DNA of 64,000 nucleotides from Roseicella frigidaeris (GCF_003258945.1 NZ_QLIX01000006.1:1-64000); one strand, 5' to 3'; numbered from the stretch's first letter, positions 1-9,185 are shown. Program-made: numbers and translations. The notes: a model not told the origin generated them from the sequence alone.

Positions 1-59
1 ACGCCCATTCCTCCTCGCTCGTGTCGGTCGGATAGCAATATCGCCGCAGCTCAGTACAC

Positions 60-77
60 ATCCCATATATTTGGGAT
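60..77. repeat. Short inverted repeat in left-edge intergenic DNA
   Basis: ATCCCA at 60-65 is the exact reverse complement of TGGGAT at 72-77 with a 6-nt AT-rich loop. It lies just past the stop of the TonB receptor gene. There is no T-tract in the receptor's reading direction, so it is not a clear intrinsic terminator. It could be an operator for a gene outside the window. Nothing else is visible in bases 1-98. Confidence 0.35.
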
Positions 78-98
78 CAACTCGGTCCGTAACACGCT

Positions 99-2255
99 CT
101 AGAAGCGGAAGGCGAGGCTGCCGAGCACGGTTCTCGGCATGCCGGGCGACACCCAGACGCTGCTGTAGGAGCGGTCATAATAGTGCTTGTCGAACAGGTT
201 GACGATGTTGAGGTTCAGCCGGACCCGCTGGTTCACTTGGTAATAGGCCAGGGCGTCCACCGTGGTGTAGCCCGGCAAGCGGAAGCCGGGATTGGCGTTG
301 TCGCCGGCGCGCGAGCTGACATGCACGATGCCGCCGCCGAGGCCGAGCCCCTGCAACCTACCTTCCTGGAATTCGTAGACGTTCAGCAGGCTGAGGCTGT
401 TACGCGGGATGTTCAGCAGCGGCGCGCCCGCCGCCAGGGTCGCGTCGCGCGTCACCTCCGCATCGACATAGGCATAGCCGCCGATGATGCGCCAGGAAGG
501 CGTGATGGTGCCAGCCAGGGTCAGGTCGAAGCCCCGGCTGCGCGCGGCCCCGGCCGCGATGCTGAAGCCGGAATTGTTCGGATCGGCGGTCAGGACGTTC
601 TTCTTGTCGATCTGGAACAGCGCCGCGGTCAGGCTGAGCTGGTCGCGCAGCAGGTCGAGCTTGAGGCCGACCTCCCAGGCCTCGCCCTCCTCCGGCGCGA
701 AGGACCGGCCGGTCGCGTCCCCGCCGGAATTCGGCCGGAAGGAGCGCGCATAGCTGGCATAGGCCGCGACCGTCTCGGTGAGGTCGTAGATCAACCCGAT
801 CCGCGGCGAGGCGGCGGTCTGCGATTGCGGCGTGGCCAGGCTGGTGGCCCGCTGCACGAAATCCTGCTCGTATTGCTCGACGCGGACCCCTGCGACCGCC
901 TTGAGGCGCGGGGTGAGTGCGATCTGGTCCTGCAGATAGGCCGCATAGACCTGGGTCTGCTCCAGCGTGTCGCTGCGCCGGGTGAGCGCCGGCGCGGCCT
1001 GGCCGTAGCCCGGCGCGAGGATGTCGATGGCATAGGGCGCCGCATTCGGAATGGAGCGCAGCAGCCGTTCGCGGTTCCGGTAATTCTCGTATTCGAGGCC
1101 GGCCAACAGCGTGTGCTGCACCGGACCGGTGGCGAAGCGCCCGGTCAGCGAGGCCTGCAGGTCGAAATCATCCCAGGCGTAGTCGCGGAAGCGCCGTTCG
1201 CGCAGCAGGGTGCGGCCGTCGGCGAGCAGGCGGCTGGCCTCGGTCGCGTAACCATTCATCGTGCCGCCGAGATACTGGCCGCCGAGGCTGAGGGTCCATT
1301 GCTGGTTCAGCCGATGCTCCATGCGGAGTTGCAGCGTCGCGTTCTCGTTGCGGATGCGGCCATCGCCCGGCTCGCCCAAAAAGCGGCTGCGGGGGATCAC
1401 GCCGAGCCGGTTGCCGACGGCGACCACGCCGCGGTCGAAGGTCTGATCGTTGCGCAGGAACTCGCCGTTCAGCATCACCACCGTGTCGGGCGTCGGCTGC
1501 CAGGTGGTCGCCGGCGCCAGGAAGACGCGGTCGGTCTCGACGAAGTCGCGGAAGCTGGTCTGATGCTCGGCGCCGCCGTTGAGGCGGTAGCCGAAGCGCC
1601 CCTCCGCCCCGATGGGGCCCGACGCGTCGAAGGTGCCGCGGGCCTGGCCCGGGCTGCCGAACAGCCCGGTCAGGCCGAAGCCCGGCTCCGGCAGCGGCTG
1701 CTTGGTGACGATGTTGAAGGTGCCGCCCGGATCGCCGCGGCCGTAGAGCAGCGCCGCCGGACCACGCAGCACCTCCACCCGCTCGATCGTCGCGGCATCC
1801 GGCGTGCTCTGATAGCCGCGATTGACCGGAAAGCCGTTGCGGTAGAACTCGCCGGTCGCAAAGCCGCGGATGGCGTAGTTGAACAGCGTCTGGCCGCCGA
1901 AATTGTTCTGCCGCGTCACGCCGCCCGCATAGTCGAGCGCGCTCTCGACGCGCGTGGCGCCGAGATCCTGCAGGGCCTGTCGCGGGACGACGCTGACAGA
2001 TTGCGGCACGTCGCGGATGGCCGTGTCGGTGCGCGTCGCCGAGCCGGTGCGGGTGGCGCGGTAGCCCTGGACCGGCCCATCCGCGCGCTCCCCCGCCGCC
2101 TCCACGGTCAGTTCCGGCAGTTCGGTGACGGGCAGGGGCGCAGCCGCGGCCGGCGCGGTGGCTTGCGACCAGGCGGACGCCACGGGGACGACGAGGCCGG
2201 CCACGCCCAGCAGGATATGGATGTGGCGCCAGACTGCCGGCACTGCTGTCCCCAT
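99..2255 (-). CDS. TonB-dependent siderophore receptor
   Basis: Outer-membrane receptor of 718 aa that imports a ferric siderophore using TonB energy. The N-terminus has a signal peptide (hydrophobic stretch HILLGVAGLVVPVASA near residues 12-27). A plug domain follows, with DVPQSVSVVPRQ, the RGF motif and the VEVLRGPAALLYGRGDPGG segment typical of FpvA/FoxA/FhuE-type receptors. The rest is a long beta-barrel that ends in the classical C-terminal phenylalanine (LAFRF). I chose ATG at 2255 over an upstream TTG at 2321 because it starts the signal peptide directly and has GAGGCGG about 8 nt upstream. No FecI/FecR regulator pair, siderophore genes or recognisable Fur box is adjacent. Substrate unknown. 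Confidence 0.93.
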   Translation of the reverse strand: MGTAVPAVWRHIHILLGVAGLVVPVASAWSQATAPAAAAPLPVTELPELTVEAAGERADGPVQGYRATRTGSATRTDTAIRDVPQSVSVVPRQALQDLGATRVESALDYAGGVTRQNNFGGQTLFNYAIRGFATGEFYRNGFPVNRGYQSTPDAATIERVEVLRGPAALLYGRGDPGGTFNIVTKQPLPEPGFGLTGLFGSPGQARGTFDASGPIGAEGRFGYRLNGGAEHQTSFRDFVETDRVFLAPATTWQPTPDTVVMLNGEFLRNDQTFDRGVVAVGNRLGVIPRSRFLGEPGDGRIRNENATLQLRMEHRLNQQWTLSLGGQYLGGTMNGYATEASRLLADGRTLLRERRFRDYAWDDFDLQASLTGRFATGPVQHTLLAGLEYENYRNRERLLRSIPNAAPYAIDILAPGYGQAAPALTRRSDTLEQTQVYAAYLQDQIALTPRLKAVAGVRVEQYEQDFVQRATSLATPQSQTAASPRIGLIYDLTETVAAYASYARSFRPNSGGDATGRSFAPEEGEAWEVGLKLDLLRDQLSLTAALFQIDKKNVLTADPNNSGFSIAAGAARSRGFDLTLAGTITPSWRIIGGYAYVDAEVTRDATLAAGAPLLNIPRNSLSLLNVYEFQEGRLQGLGLGGGIVHVSSRAGDNANPGFRLPGYTTVDALAYYQVNQRVRLNLNIVNLFDKHYYDRSYSSVWVSPGMPRTVLGSLAFRF

Positions 2256-2564
2256 CGGCGAGACCGCCTCGATGGCGGCCCTTGCATCACACCAAGATCC
2301 AGCTTTGTCATACCACGTCAAGGCTGGCGGCTTTCGATGCCGACATGTGGGCGAGGCTTGTACCGCCCGGGACAGCGCCTCCCGCGACTGCGCGACGCTG
2401 ATGACCGACCTCTCGCCGCGGCTCGATGCGGCGGGGCCGGAGGCCGCGGGTGATTGGGCCGGGCAGGCGCTGGCGGGGGCCGACGAGGTGGGGAGGACGG
2501 AGCCGAGCAGCCGGCGGCGGCCAGCGAGCGTGACGATGCCGGGGAGCCGGGACGGCCGATGAGG
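2256..2564. other. Intergenic stretch without a supported gene
   Basis: About 310 bases between the receptor start and the first family A element. An open plus-strand frame runs out of the receptor gene and stops at 2560-2562, but its translation looks like compositional coding-like sequence and I recognise no domain. It may be the decayed end of a gene or simply high-GC open frame. No tRNA, promoter or operator was convincing. Confidence 0.4.
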
Positions 2565-2671
2565 CTAGAGCAGATCCCGATAAGGTGGACTCATCTGATC
2601 GGGTGAAGATGCTCTGAAAACAATAGCCCAGCGCGATTCCCATGAACCGGTGTTCAGGGAAAGCACCCTAG
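2565..2671 (+). repeat. Family A double-hairpin element, copy A1
   Basis: Begins CTAGAGCAGATCC and ends CCTAG. Hairpin 1 pairs CCCGATAAGGTG with CATCTGATCGGG (one mismatch and one wobble pair), enclosed by an outer stem AGAGCA/TGCTCT. The conserved GAAGATGCTCTGAAAACA box follows, then a weaker second hairpin around TTCCCATGAAC / GTTCAGGGAA. It lies between the TonB receptor and tRNA-Glu. It is the only A copy whose CTAG does not end a convincing gene. Confidence 0.8.
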
Positions 2672-2808
2672 GTGGCTGACTGTCCCCCTCGCCGGCGCTA
2701 CGGATCAGACCGTGTCTGGTCGTCCCGCGCCATGCCGGCAGTGATCGGTGGGCAGGATGGTGGGAAAACACCCGGACTTCGCAAAGCCCTGGACGCCATC
2801 GAGAACGC

Positions 2809-2884
2809 TGGCGTCCCCAACGGGATTCGAACCCGTGTTACCAACGTGAAAGGCTGGTGTCCTAGGCCTCTAGACGATGGGGAC
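2809..2884 (-). tRNA. tRNA-Glu (anticodon TTC)
   Basis: Read on the minus strand the gene starts GTCCCCATCGTCTAGAGG and folds into a cloverleaf. The acceptor stem GTCCCCA pairs with TGGGGAC, the anticodon loop CTTTCAC carries TTC, the T arm contains GGTTCGAATCC, and CCA is encoded at the 3' end (2809-2811). It lies 35 bases downstream of recJ on the same strand. Confidence 0.97.
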
Positions 2885-2919
2885 CGAGGGGTGCGGAGTA
2901 GTCGGCGCCGGCGTCGTGG

Positions 2920-4713
2920 TCAATAGCCGGGTGCCGCTGGCGCGGCATCGACGACATGCAGGCAGGCGCTGACCTCGTCGTTCCAACGCTCGGCGCGCAA
3001 TTGGCCGCAGAGATGCAGCGGCGCGCCCGAGCGCGCCAGCAGCGCCTCGGCCAGAGGCCCGTCCTTGGCCCGGAAGCAGATTGCCTTCAGCCGCCCCCCC
3101 CCCTCGCCCTCGAGGAAGGCGCGGACCGTGTTGCCGTCCTTGCCGACGCGATCGGCCCGCACGACGCGGACCCTCGGCAGGGCGAAGATCGGCTCCTCGT
3201 TGCCGGCGCCGAACGGCGCGAGACGCTCCACCTGCTGCGCCAGCGCCGCCGTCGCGGCCGGCACGGCGACCGACGCCTCGACCATGAGATCGGCTGCGCC
3301 CGGCAGGCTGCCGGCGCGCGCCAGGCGCTCGTCGAGGAACGCATGGAGATCCGGCAACCGCTCCCGCCGCAAGGCGAAGCCGGCAGCCATGGCATGGCCG
3401 CCGCCCGAGTCGAGAAGGCCCGATTGACGTGCCGCGATCACGGCGGCCCCGAGATCGAGCCCCGGCACCGAGCGTCCGGACCCCTTGGCGATGCCGTCGC
3501 TCACCCCGGCGACGCAGGCCGGCCGGTTGAAGCGCTCCTTCACCCGCCCGGCAACGATGCCGACCACGCCGGGATGCCAGCCCTCGCCGCTGACCAGCAG
3601 CACCGGATGGCCGGCGGCATGCTGCGCCTCGGCCTCGGCGAAGGCGGCCCCGAGCACCTCGGCCTCCACCTCCTGCCGGCGCCGGTTCACCGCATCGAGC
3701 CGCTCCGCCATGGCCCGCGCCTCGACCGGATCGTCGCAGAGCAGCAAGCGCAGCCCCAGATCGGGCTCGTCGATCCGCCCCGCCGCGTTGATCCGCGGCC
3801 CCAGCACGAAGCCGAGGGAATGCGCGCTCGGCAGGTCGCGCACCTGGCCGATCTCGAGTAGCGCCGCCACGCCGGCATGGCGCCGCTTGGCCATCACCTT
3901 CAGGCCCTGCGCGACGAGCGCGCGGTTCACCCCGGTCAGCGGCATGACGTCGCAGACGGTCGCCAGGGCGACGAGATCGAGCAGATCGAGCAGCGGCGGC
4001 TCCGGCCGGCGCTGGAACAGGCCCTCCCGCCGCAGCGCGCGGTGCAGGGCGACGCAGGCGAGGAAGGCGACCGCCGCGGCGCAGAGATGCCGCAGGCCGG
4101 AAGCGCAATCGAGCCGGTTCGGATTCACCACCGCGGCGACCTGCGGCACCGGTCCCTCGGATTTGTGGTGATCGAGCACCACGACATCGGCCAGGCCGCG
4201 GGCCGCCTCCAGCGCCTCATGCGCGGCGATGCCGCAATCGACGCAGACGATGAGCGTCGCCCCGCGGTCGCAGAGCGCGCGGATCGCCGCGGCGTTCGGC
4301 CCGTAGCCCTCGTTCAGCCGGTGCGGCACGTAGTGGCTCACCGTGCAGCCGAGCTGCCGCAACGCGCGCCCCATCAGCGCCCCGGCGCAGGCGCCGTCCA
4401 CGTCGTAATCGCCGAAGACGGCGACCGTCTCCGCCTCGCGCACCGCGCTCGCCATGCGGGCGGCGGCAGCGTCCATGTCGCGCAGGACGGAGGGATCGGG
4501 CAGCAGGACGCGCAGGGTCGGCTCGAGGAAATCCTGCACCGCCTCCAGCCCGATGCCGCGCGCCGCGAGCAGCCGGCCGACGAGCTCCGGCAGCTCGGCC
4601 CGCTGCGCGACCGCGAGGCCGAGCCGAGCATCGGCCTCCCGCCAGACCCAGCGGCGCCCGGTGACGCTGCGGGCGATGCCGAGCACGGCCTCCGGCTGGA
4701 GGAGCGCGTCCAT
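2920..4713 (-). CDS. recJ: Single-stranded-DNA-specific exonuclease RecJ
   Basis: 5'-3' single-strand DNA exonuclease of 597 aa used in recombinational and mismatch repair. It belongs to the DHH phosphoesterase family. GDYDVDG at residues 101-107 and the DHH triad at 181-183 are metal ligands. The DHHA1 motif SGGGHAMAAG lies near residue 430, followed by the RecJ OB domain. I chose ATG at 4713, 25 bases after glpX and preceded by a GGGGCGGGG tract, over an in-frame codon at 4791 that would overlap glpX. It ends the conserved leftward run aminotransferase - hom - glpX - recJ. A run of 11 G (3094-3104 on the plus strand as C) lies inside the coding region near residue 536; the frame is intact here. 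Confidence 0.96.
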   Translation of the reverse strand: MDALLQPEAVLGIARSVTGRRWVWREADARLGLAVAQRAELPELVGRLLAARGIGLEAVQDFLEPTLRVLLPDPSVLRDMDAAAARMASAVREAETVAVFGDYDVDGACAGALMGRALRQLGCTVSHYVPHRLNEGYGPNAAAIRALCDRGATLIVCVDCGIAAHEALEAARGLADVVVLDHHKSEGPVPQVAAVVNPNRLDCASGLRHLCAAAVAFLACVALHRALRREGLFQRRPEPPLLDLLDLVALATVCDVMPLTGVNRALVAQGLKVMAKRRHAGVAALLEIGQVRDLPSAHSLGFVLGPRINAAGRIDEPDLGLRLLLCDDPVEARAMAERLDAVNRRRQEVEAEVLGAAFAEAEAQHAAGHPVLLVSGEGWHPGVVGIVAGRVKERFNRPACVAGVSDGIAKGSGRSVPGLDLGAAVIAARQSGLLDSGGGHAMAAGFALRRERLPDLHAFLDERLARAGSLPGAADLMVEASVAVPAATAALAQQVERLAPFGAGNEEPIFALPRVRVVRADRVGKDGNTVRAFLEGEGGGRLKAICFRAKDGPLAEALLARSGAPLHLCGQLRAERWNDEVSACLHVVDAAPAAPGY

Positions 4714-4738
4714 CAGCCCCGCCCCGGGCGCAACCGCC

Positions 4739-5731
4739 TCAACTGACGAAGGCAGCGGGCTTGAGAGCGAAATTGTGGTGCGCCTCGACATAGCGCACCG
4801 TGCCGGACTTGCTGCGCATGACGATGGAATGCGTCGTCGCGCTGGTCGCGCTGCGGCGGACCCCGTGCAGCATCGGCCCGCCGGTCACGCCGGTCGCGGC
4901 GAACATGACGTTGCCGCGCGCCATCTCATAGATGCCGTAGATGCGTTTCGGGTCGGTCACGCCCATCTCGCGCGCCCGGCTGACCTGCTCATCATTCTCG
5001 AAGAGCAGCCGGCCCTGCATCTGGCCGCCGATGCAGCGCAGCGCCGCGGCCGCCAGCACGCCCTCCGGCGCGCCGCCCGAGCCCATGTAGATGTCGACGC
5101 CCGTGTCGGGCTGGGAGACGGCGATCACGCCGGCCACGTCGCCATCGCCGAGCAGCATGATGCGCGCCCCGGCCTTCCGGCAGGCCGCGATCATGTCCTT
5201 GTGCCGGTCGCGGTCGAGCGTGCAGACCATGAGGTCGCCGATCGAGCATTTCTTGGCCCGCGCCAGCTCGCGCAGGTTCTCCTCCGGCTTGGCGTCGAGA
5301 TGCACCACGCCCTCCGGCAGGCCGGGCCCGACCGCGATCTTGTCCATGTAGATGTCGGGCGCGTGCAGGAAGCCGCCGCGCTCGGCCAGCGCCACCGTGG
5401 CGATGGCGTTCGGGCCGCCCTTGGCGGTGATGGAGGTGCCTTCGAGCGGATCGACGGCGATATCCACCTCGGGGCCGCCGAGGCCGATCTTCTCGCCGAT
5501 GTAGAGCATCGGCGCCTCGTCCATCTCGCCCTCGCCGATCACCACCGTGCCGCTGATGGCGACGGTGTCGAAGGCCTTGCGCATGGCATCGACCGCTGCC
5601 CCGTCGGCGGCGTTCTTGTCGCCGCGGCCGATCCAGCGGGACGCGGCGAGCGCCGCCGCCTCCGTGACACGGACCAGTTCAAGCGCAAGGTTGCGGTCAA
5701 CCAGCAGGGTCGCCGCATCGAACTCCGCCAT
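4739..5731 (-). CDS. glpX: Class II fructose-1,6-bisphosphatase GlpX
   Basis: 330 aa, the usual GlpX length. It hydrolyses fructose-1,6-bisphosphate to fructose-6-phosphate in the cytoplasm for gluconeogenesis. Family motifs are GEGEMDEAPMLYIGE near residue 60, the metal and sugar-phosphate site DPLEGTSI near 86 and the late ATGVTGG motif near 275. It starts 73 bases after hom and is followed after 25 bases by recJ, all on the minus strand, so co-transcription with the threonine/methionine branch-point gene hom is likely. Some bacteria use this enzyme also on sedoheptulose-bisphosphate; no Calvin-cycle gene is nearby. Confidence 0.96.
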   Translation of the reverse strand: MAEFDAATLLVDRNLALELVRVTEAAALAASRWIGRGDKNAADGAAVDAMRKAFDTVAISGTVVIGEGEMDEAPMLYIGEKIGLGGPEVDIAVDPLEGTSITAKGGPNAIATVALAERGGFLHAPDIYMDKIAVGPGLPEGVVHLDAKPEENLRELARAKKCSIGDLMVCTLDRDRHKDMIAACRKAGARIMLLGDGDVAGVIAVSQPDTGVDIYMGSGGAPEGVLAAAALRCIGGQMQGRLLFENDEQVSRAREMGVTDPKRIYGIYEMARGNVMFAATGVTGGPMLHGVRRSATSATTHSIVMRSKSGTVRYVEAHHNFALKPAAFVS

Positions 5732-5804
5732 GTGAGCCTCCGTCTGCTGGGGCCAGACTACACGCAGCCGGGGCCCGCCGGAAGCGGCAGGGCAACCCGG
5801 CCGT

Positions 5805-7097
5805 TCAGAGAGGCTCGATGCGGATCAGCGCCGGCTTCTCCAGCACCGCGTCGAGGGCGGCGATGCGGGCGAGCGCCCGGCGCATCTGCGCCTCCTCGCA
5901 ATCATGCGTCGTCAGCACCACCGGCACCGCCTCGCCGGGGGCGCGGCCGCGCTGCAGCATGGCCTCGAGGCTGATCGCCTGGTCGCGCAGGATGCCGGTG
6001 ACATCGGCGATCACGCCCGGCCGGTCGAGCACCATCAGCCGCAGGTAGTAGGCGCCGACATGCCGATCCATCGGCACCGAGGGCACCGAGGCCAGGGCGC
6101 CGGGCGCGGCACCCCAGACCGGCGTCACCCGGCCGCGCGCCAAGTCGATCAGGTCGGCCACGACGGCGCTCGCCGTCGGGCCGGCCCCGGCCCCGCGTCC
6201 CTCCAGCATCACCCGCCCGACATGGTCGCCCTCCGCCACCACGGCGTTGAACACCCCGTCGACGCGGGCGATCGGCGCCGCCACCGGCACCATGCAGGGA
6301 TGCACCCGGGCGGAGATGCCGGATGCGGTCCGCGCCGCGAGGCCGAGCAGCTTGATGCGGTAGCCGAGCTCCTCGGCGAGGGCGATGTCGAGGGCGCTGA
6401 CCTCGCGGATGCCCTCGACATGCACGGCGGCGAAGTCGACCGGGCGGCCGAAGGCGAGCGCGGCCAGGATCGCCAGCTTGTGCGCCGCGTCCACGCCGTC
6501 GATGTCGAAGGACGGGTCGGCCTCGGCATAGCCGAGCTTCTGCGCCTCGGCGAGCACTTCGCCGAATTCCCGCTTCTGCTCGCGCATCACGGTCAGGATG
6601 TAGTTGCAGGTGCCGTTCAGGATGCCGGCGACGCGGCGGATCCGGTTCGCCGCGAGCCCTTCCCGCAGGGCCTTGATGGCCGGGATGCCGCCGGCGACGG
6701 CCGCCTCGAAGGCGAGCGGCACGCCCTGCGCTTCCGCCCGCTCGGCGATCGCCGCGCCATGCACCGCCAGCAGCGCCTTGTTGGCGGTGACGACCGGCTT
6801 GCCGGCGGCCAGCGCCGCCTCGACCAGCGCCCGCGCCGGCCCCTCGCTGCCGCCGATCAGCTCCACCACCACATCCGTGGCGGGATCGGCGGCGAGTGCC
6901 ACCGGGTCGTCGTACCAGCGGAGCGTCGAGACCGGCACGCCGCGGTCGCGCAGGCGGTCGCGCGCCGAGACCGCCTTGACCACGACGGGCCGCCCGGCCC
7001 GCGCGGCGACGATCTCGGCATTCTCCGAAAGCAGCCTGAGGACGCCGGCGCCGACCGTGCCCAGGCCGGCGACGGCGATGGAGAGCGGCCGGCTCAT
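5805..7097 (-). CDS. hom: Homoserine dehydrogenase
   Basis: 430 aa. It reduces aspartate semialdehyde to homoserine, the common precursor of threonine and methionine. The NAD(P)-binding motif GLGTVGAG lies at residues 11-18, the catalytic homoserine dehydrogenase core carries GILNGTCNYIL, and the C-terminus is an ACT domain (LMVLDRPGVIADVTGIL), the usual site for threonine feedback. The start at 7097 overlaps the stop of the upstream aminotransferase by 4 bases (ATGA), which indicates translational coupling; an upstream extension of the frame was rejected for that reason. Confidence 0.96.
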   Translation of the reverse strand: MSRPLSIAVAGLGTVGAGVLRLLSENAEIVAARAGRPVVVKAVSARDRLRDRGVPVSTLRWYDDPVALAADPATDVVVELIGGSEGPARALVEAALAAGKPVVTANKALLAVHGAAIAERAEAQGVPLAFEAAVAGGIPAIKALREGLAANRIRRVAGILNGTCNYILTVMREQKREFGEVLAEAQKLGYAEADPSFDIDGVDAAHKLAILAALAFGRPVDFAAVHVEGIREVSALDIALAEELGYRIKLLGLAARTASGISARVHPCMVPVAAPIARVDGVFNAVVAEGDHVGRVMLEGRGAGAGPTASAVVADLIDLARGRVTPVWGAAPGALASVPSVPMDRHVGAYYLRLMVLDRPGVIADVTGILRDQAISLEAMLQRGRAPGEAVPVVLTTHDCEEAQMRRALARIAALDAVLEKPALIRIEPL

Positions 7098-8329
7098 GCC
7101 TGGACCGGTTCCTTCAGCGCGGGCTCCTCGCCCAACAGTGGCGGCGCGAGGTTGTCGCCCTGGAGGAAGCCGCGGATGCCACGCAGGGCCTGGCGGATGC
7201 GGTGGCTGTTCTCGACCAGGGCGATGCGGACATGGCCGTCGCCATGCTCGCCGAAGCCGAGGCCAGGGGCAACCGCCACCTTGGCGCGGGCCAGCAGCAG
7301 CTTCGAGAACTCGACGCTGCCGAGATGGCGGAAGCGCTCGGGGATCGGCGCCCAGAGGAACATCGAGCCCTCCGGCGAGGGCACGTCCCATCCCGCGGCC
7401 TTGAGGCCCTTCACCAGAAGATCCCGCCGCTCGCGGTACAGCACCCGCATCTCGGCCACCGTGTCCTGCGGCCCGTTCAGCGCCGCCGCCGCGGCCACCT
7501 GGATCGGGGTGAAGGCGCCGTAGTCGAGATAGCTCTTCACCCGCGCCAGCGCCGCGATCAGCCGCGGGTTGCCGGCGGCGAAGCCCATGCGCCAGCCCGG
7601 CATGTTGTAGGTCTTCGACATCGAGGTGAACTCGACGGTGATGTCCTTCGCGCCCTCGACCTCGAGCACCGAGGGCGGCGGCACGCTGCCGAAGTAGAGC
7701 TCGGCATAGGCGAGGTCGGAGAGGATGAACAATTCGTGGCGGCGGCAGAGCGCCACCAACTCCCGATAGAACTCGATGGACGCCAGATTGGCGGTCGGAT
7801 TGGAGGGGAAATTGACGATCACTGCCGTCGGCTTCGGCACGGAATGCCGGACCGCACGGTCGATCGCCGCCAGCATCTCGTCATCCGGGGTGCAGGGCAG
7901 GCTGCGGGCGGTGGCGCCGGCGATGATGAAGCCGAATTGGTGGATCGGGTAGCTCGGATTCGGCACCAGGATGGTGTCGCCCGGCGAGGAGATGGCCTGG
8001 GCGAGGTTGGCCAGCCCCTCCTTCGAGCCGAGGGTCGCCACCACCTCCGTCTCCGGGTCGAGCTTCACGCCGAACCGGCGGGCATAGTAGCCGGCCAGCG
8101 CCTTGCGTAGACCGGGGATGCCCTTCGACATGGAGTAGCGGTGGGTCCGCGGGTCCTGCACCGCCTCGACCAGCTTGGCGACGATATGCGGTGGCGTCGG
8201 GCTGTCGGGGTTGCCCATGCCGAGATCCACGATGTCCTCTGCCGCTGCGCGCGCCTTGGCCTTCGCCGCGTTGACCTCGGCGAAGACATAGGGGGGCAGG
8301 CGGCGGATGCGGTGGAATTCCTCGGTCAT
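7094..8329 (-). CDS. Class I/II pyridoxal-phosphate aminotransferase (AlaC / LL-DAP-aminotransferase-like)
   Basis: 411 aa fold-type I aminotransferase. It shows the substrate motif LGMGNPDSPTPPHI near residue 36, the PNPSYPIH segment, NFPSNPTA near 170 and the PLP-binding lysine in SMSKTYNMPGWRMGF near 240. Closest families by motif are AlaC (alanine-synthesising) and the LL-diaminopimelate aminotransferase-like group that sits before hom in many Alphaproteobacteria. The exact amino acid cannot be told from sequence alone. I chose ATG at 8329 (MTEEFHRIRRLPPYVF), the typical N-terminus of the family. It is the first gene of the hom operon and overlaps hom by 4 bases. Confidence 0.9.
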   Translation of the reverse strand: MTEEFHRIRRLPPYVFAEVNAAKAKARAAAEDIVDLGMGNPDSPTPPHIVAKLVEAVQDPRTHRYSMSKGIPGLRKALAGYYARRFGVKLDPETEVVATLGSKEGLANLAQAISSPGDTILVPNPSYPIHQFGFIIAGATARSLPCTPDDEMLAAIDRAVRHSVPKPTAVIVNFPSNPTANLASIEFYRELVALCRRHELFILSDLAYAELYFGSVPPPSVLEVEGAKDITVEFTSMSKTYNMPGWRMGFAAGNPRLIAALARVKSYLDYGAFTPIQVAAAAALNGPQDTVAEMRVLYRERRDLLVKGLKAAGWDVPSPEGSMFLWAPIPERFRHLGSVEFSKLLLARAKVAVAPGLGFGEHGDGHVRIALVENSHRIRQALRGIRGFLQGDNLAPPLLGEEPALKEPVQA

Positions 8330-8430
8330 CGACTTGGATCCGTGTGCTTGACCCGCGCCTCGGCTCGGCGCGGCCCGCCGGTATAGAGCCGATTGCACGG
8401 GGATGTCAGCGTTTCGCCACGCCGGGGAGC

Positions 8431-8454
8431 AAAAACCCCGATGCGAAGCGGGGG
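8431..8454 (-). terminator. Intrinsic terminator after the proline-rich lipoprotein gene
   Basis: On the minus strand a CCCCG stem, an 8-nt loop and CGGGG are followed immediately by TTTTT. This is a textbook Rho-independent terminator two bases past the stop codon at 8456. It also isolates the downstream aminotransferase-hom operon. Confidence 0.85.
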
Positions 8455-8455
8455 A

Positions 8456-8998
8456 TCAGCGCGGGCGCGGTGGCGGGCCGAGCAGATCCGGCGGCGGCGC
8501 GGCCGGCGCCTCGTCCGGCACCTCCGGCAGGCGCGGGGCGGCCGGGGCGGAGGGGCGCAGTGCGCCGGCCGGCGCGCGCGGCGTGGCCGGGCCCTCGGCC
8601 CAGGGGACCGGCGGCGCCGCGGCCAGCGAGGCGCGCGGCGGCGGGGCGGCCGGCACGGGGGGGCTGCCAGGCGAAGGACCGGCCGCGGGGGGCGCCGGTG
8701 TCCCCCGCAGCACCAGGGGATCGCGGGACTGCGTCCGGTCCCTTGCCAGGGAATCCGTCACCGCCTGGCGGAACTCCGGCGAAGGCCGCTCCGGCCGCGG
8801 CGGGATGCTGGCGAGGTTCGGCGTCGGCCCGTCCATGCCGGGCGGCGGCAGGCGCGCGGCATCATCGGCGCCGGAGACGCGGTTGTAGATCGCCACCGGG
8901 TTGACTTCCGGCGGCACGGCGCAGGCTGCCAGCAGCCCGACCGTCGCCAGCATGGCCAGCCTTGCCCCGCCGGCCCCGACACCGCCTTGCCGCGCCAC
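8456..8998 (-). CDS. Proline/alanine-rich putative lipoprotein
   Basis: 180 aa. Residues 1-26 form a lipoprotein signal with lipobox LLAAC (cysteine near 26), so it is probably lipid-anchored in the envelope. A short conserved-looking segment PNLASIPPRPERPSPEFR (near residues 60-77) is followed by a disordered tail very rich in Pro and Ala. GTG at 8998 has a GGGAGG sequence about 8 nt upstream; the next ATG would leave an unusually short signal. I do not recognise a characterised family. It is divergent from phaC and ends at a strong terminator. Confidence 0.75.
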   Translation of the reverse strand: MARQGGVGAGGARLAMLATVGLLAACAVPPEVNPVAIYNRVSGADDAARLPPPGMDGPTPNLASIPPRPERPSPEFRQAVTDSLARDRTQSRDPLVLRGTPAPPAAGPSPGSPPVPAAPPPRASLAAAPPVPWAEGPATPRAPAGALRPSAPAAPRLPEVPDEAPAAPPPDLLGPPPRPR

Positions 8999-9185
8999 CT
9001 GCCCGCCCTCCCGCTCAGCGATACCCTGCCGCCGGCAGGGTTAGAGGAAATTCGCCCGGCGCGATATCCATCCCAGCCCGGTGGGCATCGCCGCATCGCA
9101 CAACGCCCCAGACTGGCCGCCGTGGCAAGAATTCGTCACGCGGCCAGGCGTTCACGGCCGTCGCGCTTCTGCACTAGACTGCGGC

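Noticed and set aside
2256-2340. Fur box upstream of the siderophore receptor
   Set aside because: No GATAAT-like 19-bp palindrome; the region is GC-rich with no symmetric AT-rich site.
183-2453. A 756-codon plus-strand open frame across the TonB receptor
   Set aside because: Antisense shadow of a receptor with clear plug and barrel motifs; the translation is low-complexity Arg/Ala/Gly-rich, as expected from high-GC complementary frames.
2565-2671. Possible CRISPR array from recurring elements
   Set aside because: Copies are kilobases apart, contain two hairpins each and have no spacer periodicity; no cas genes are present.
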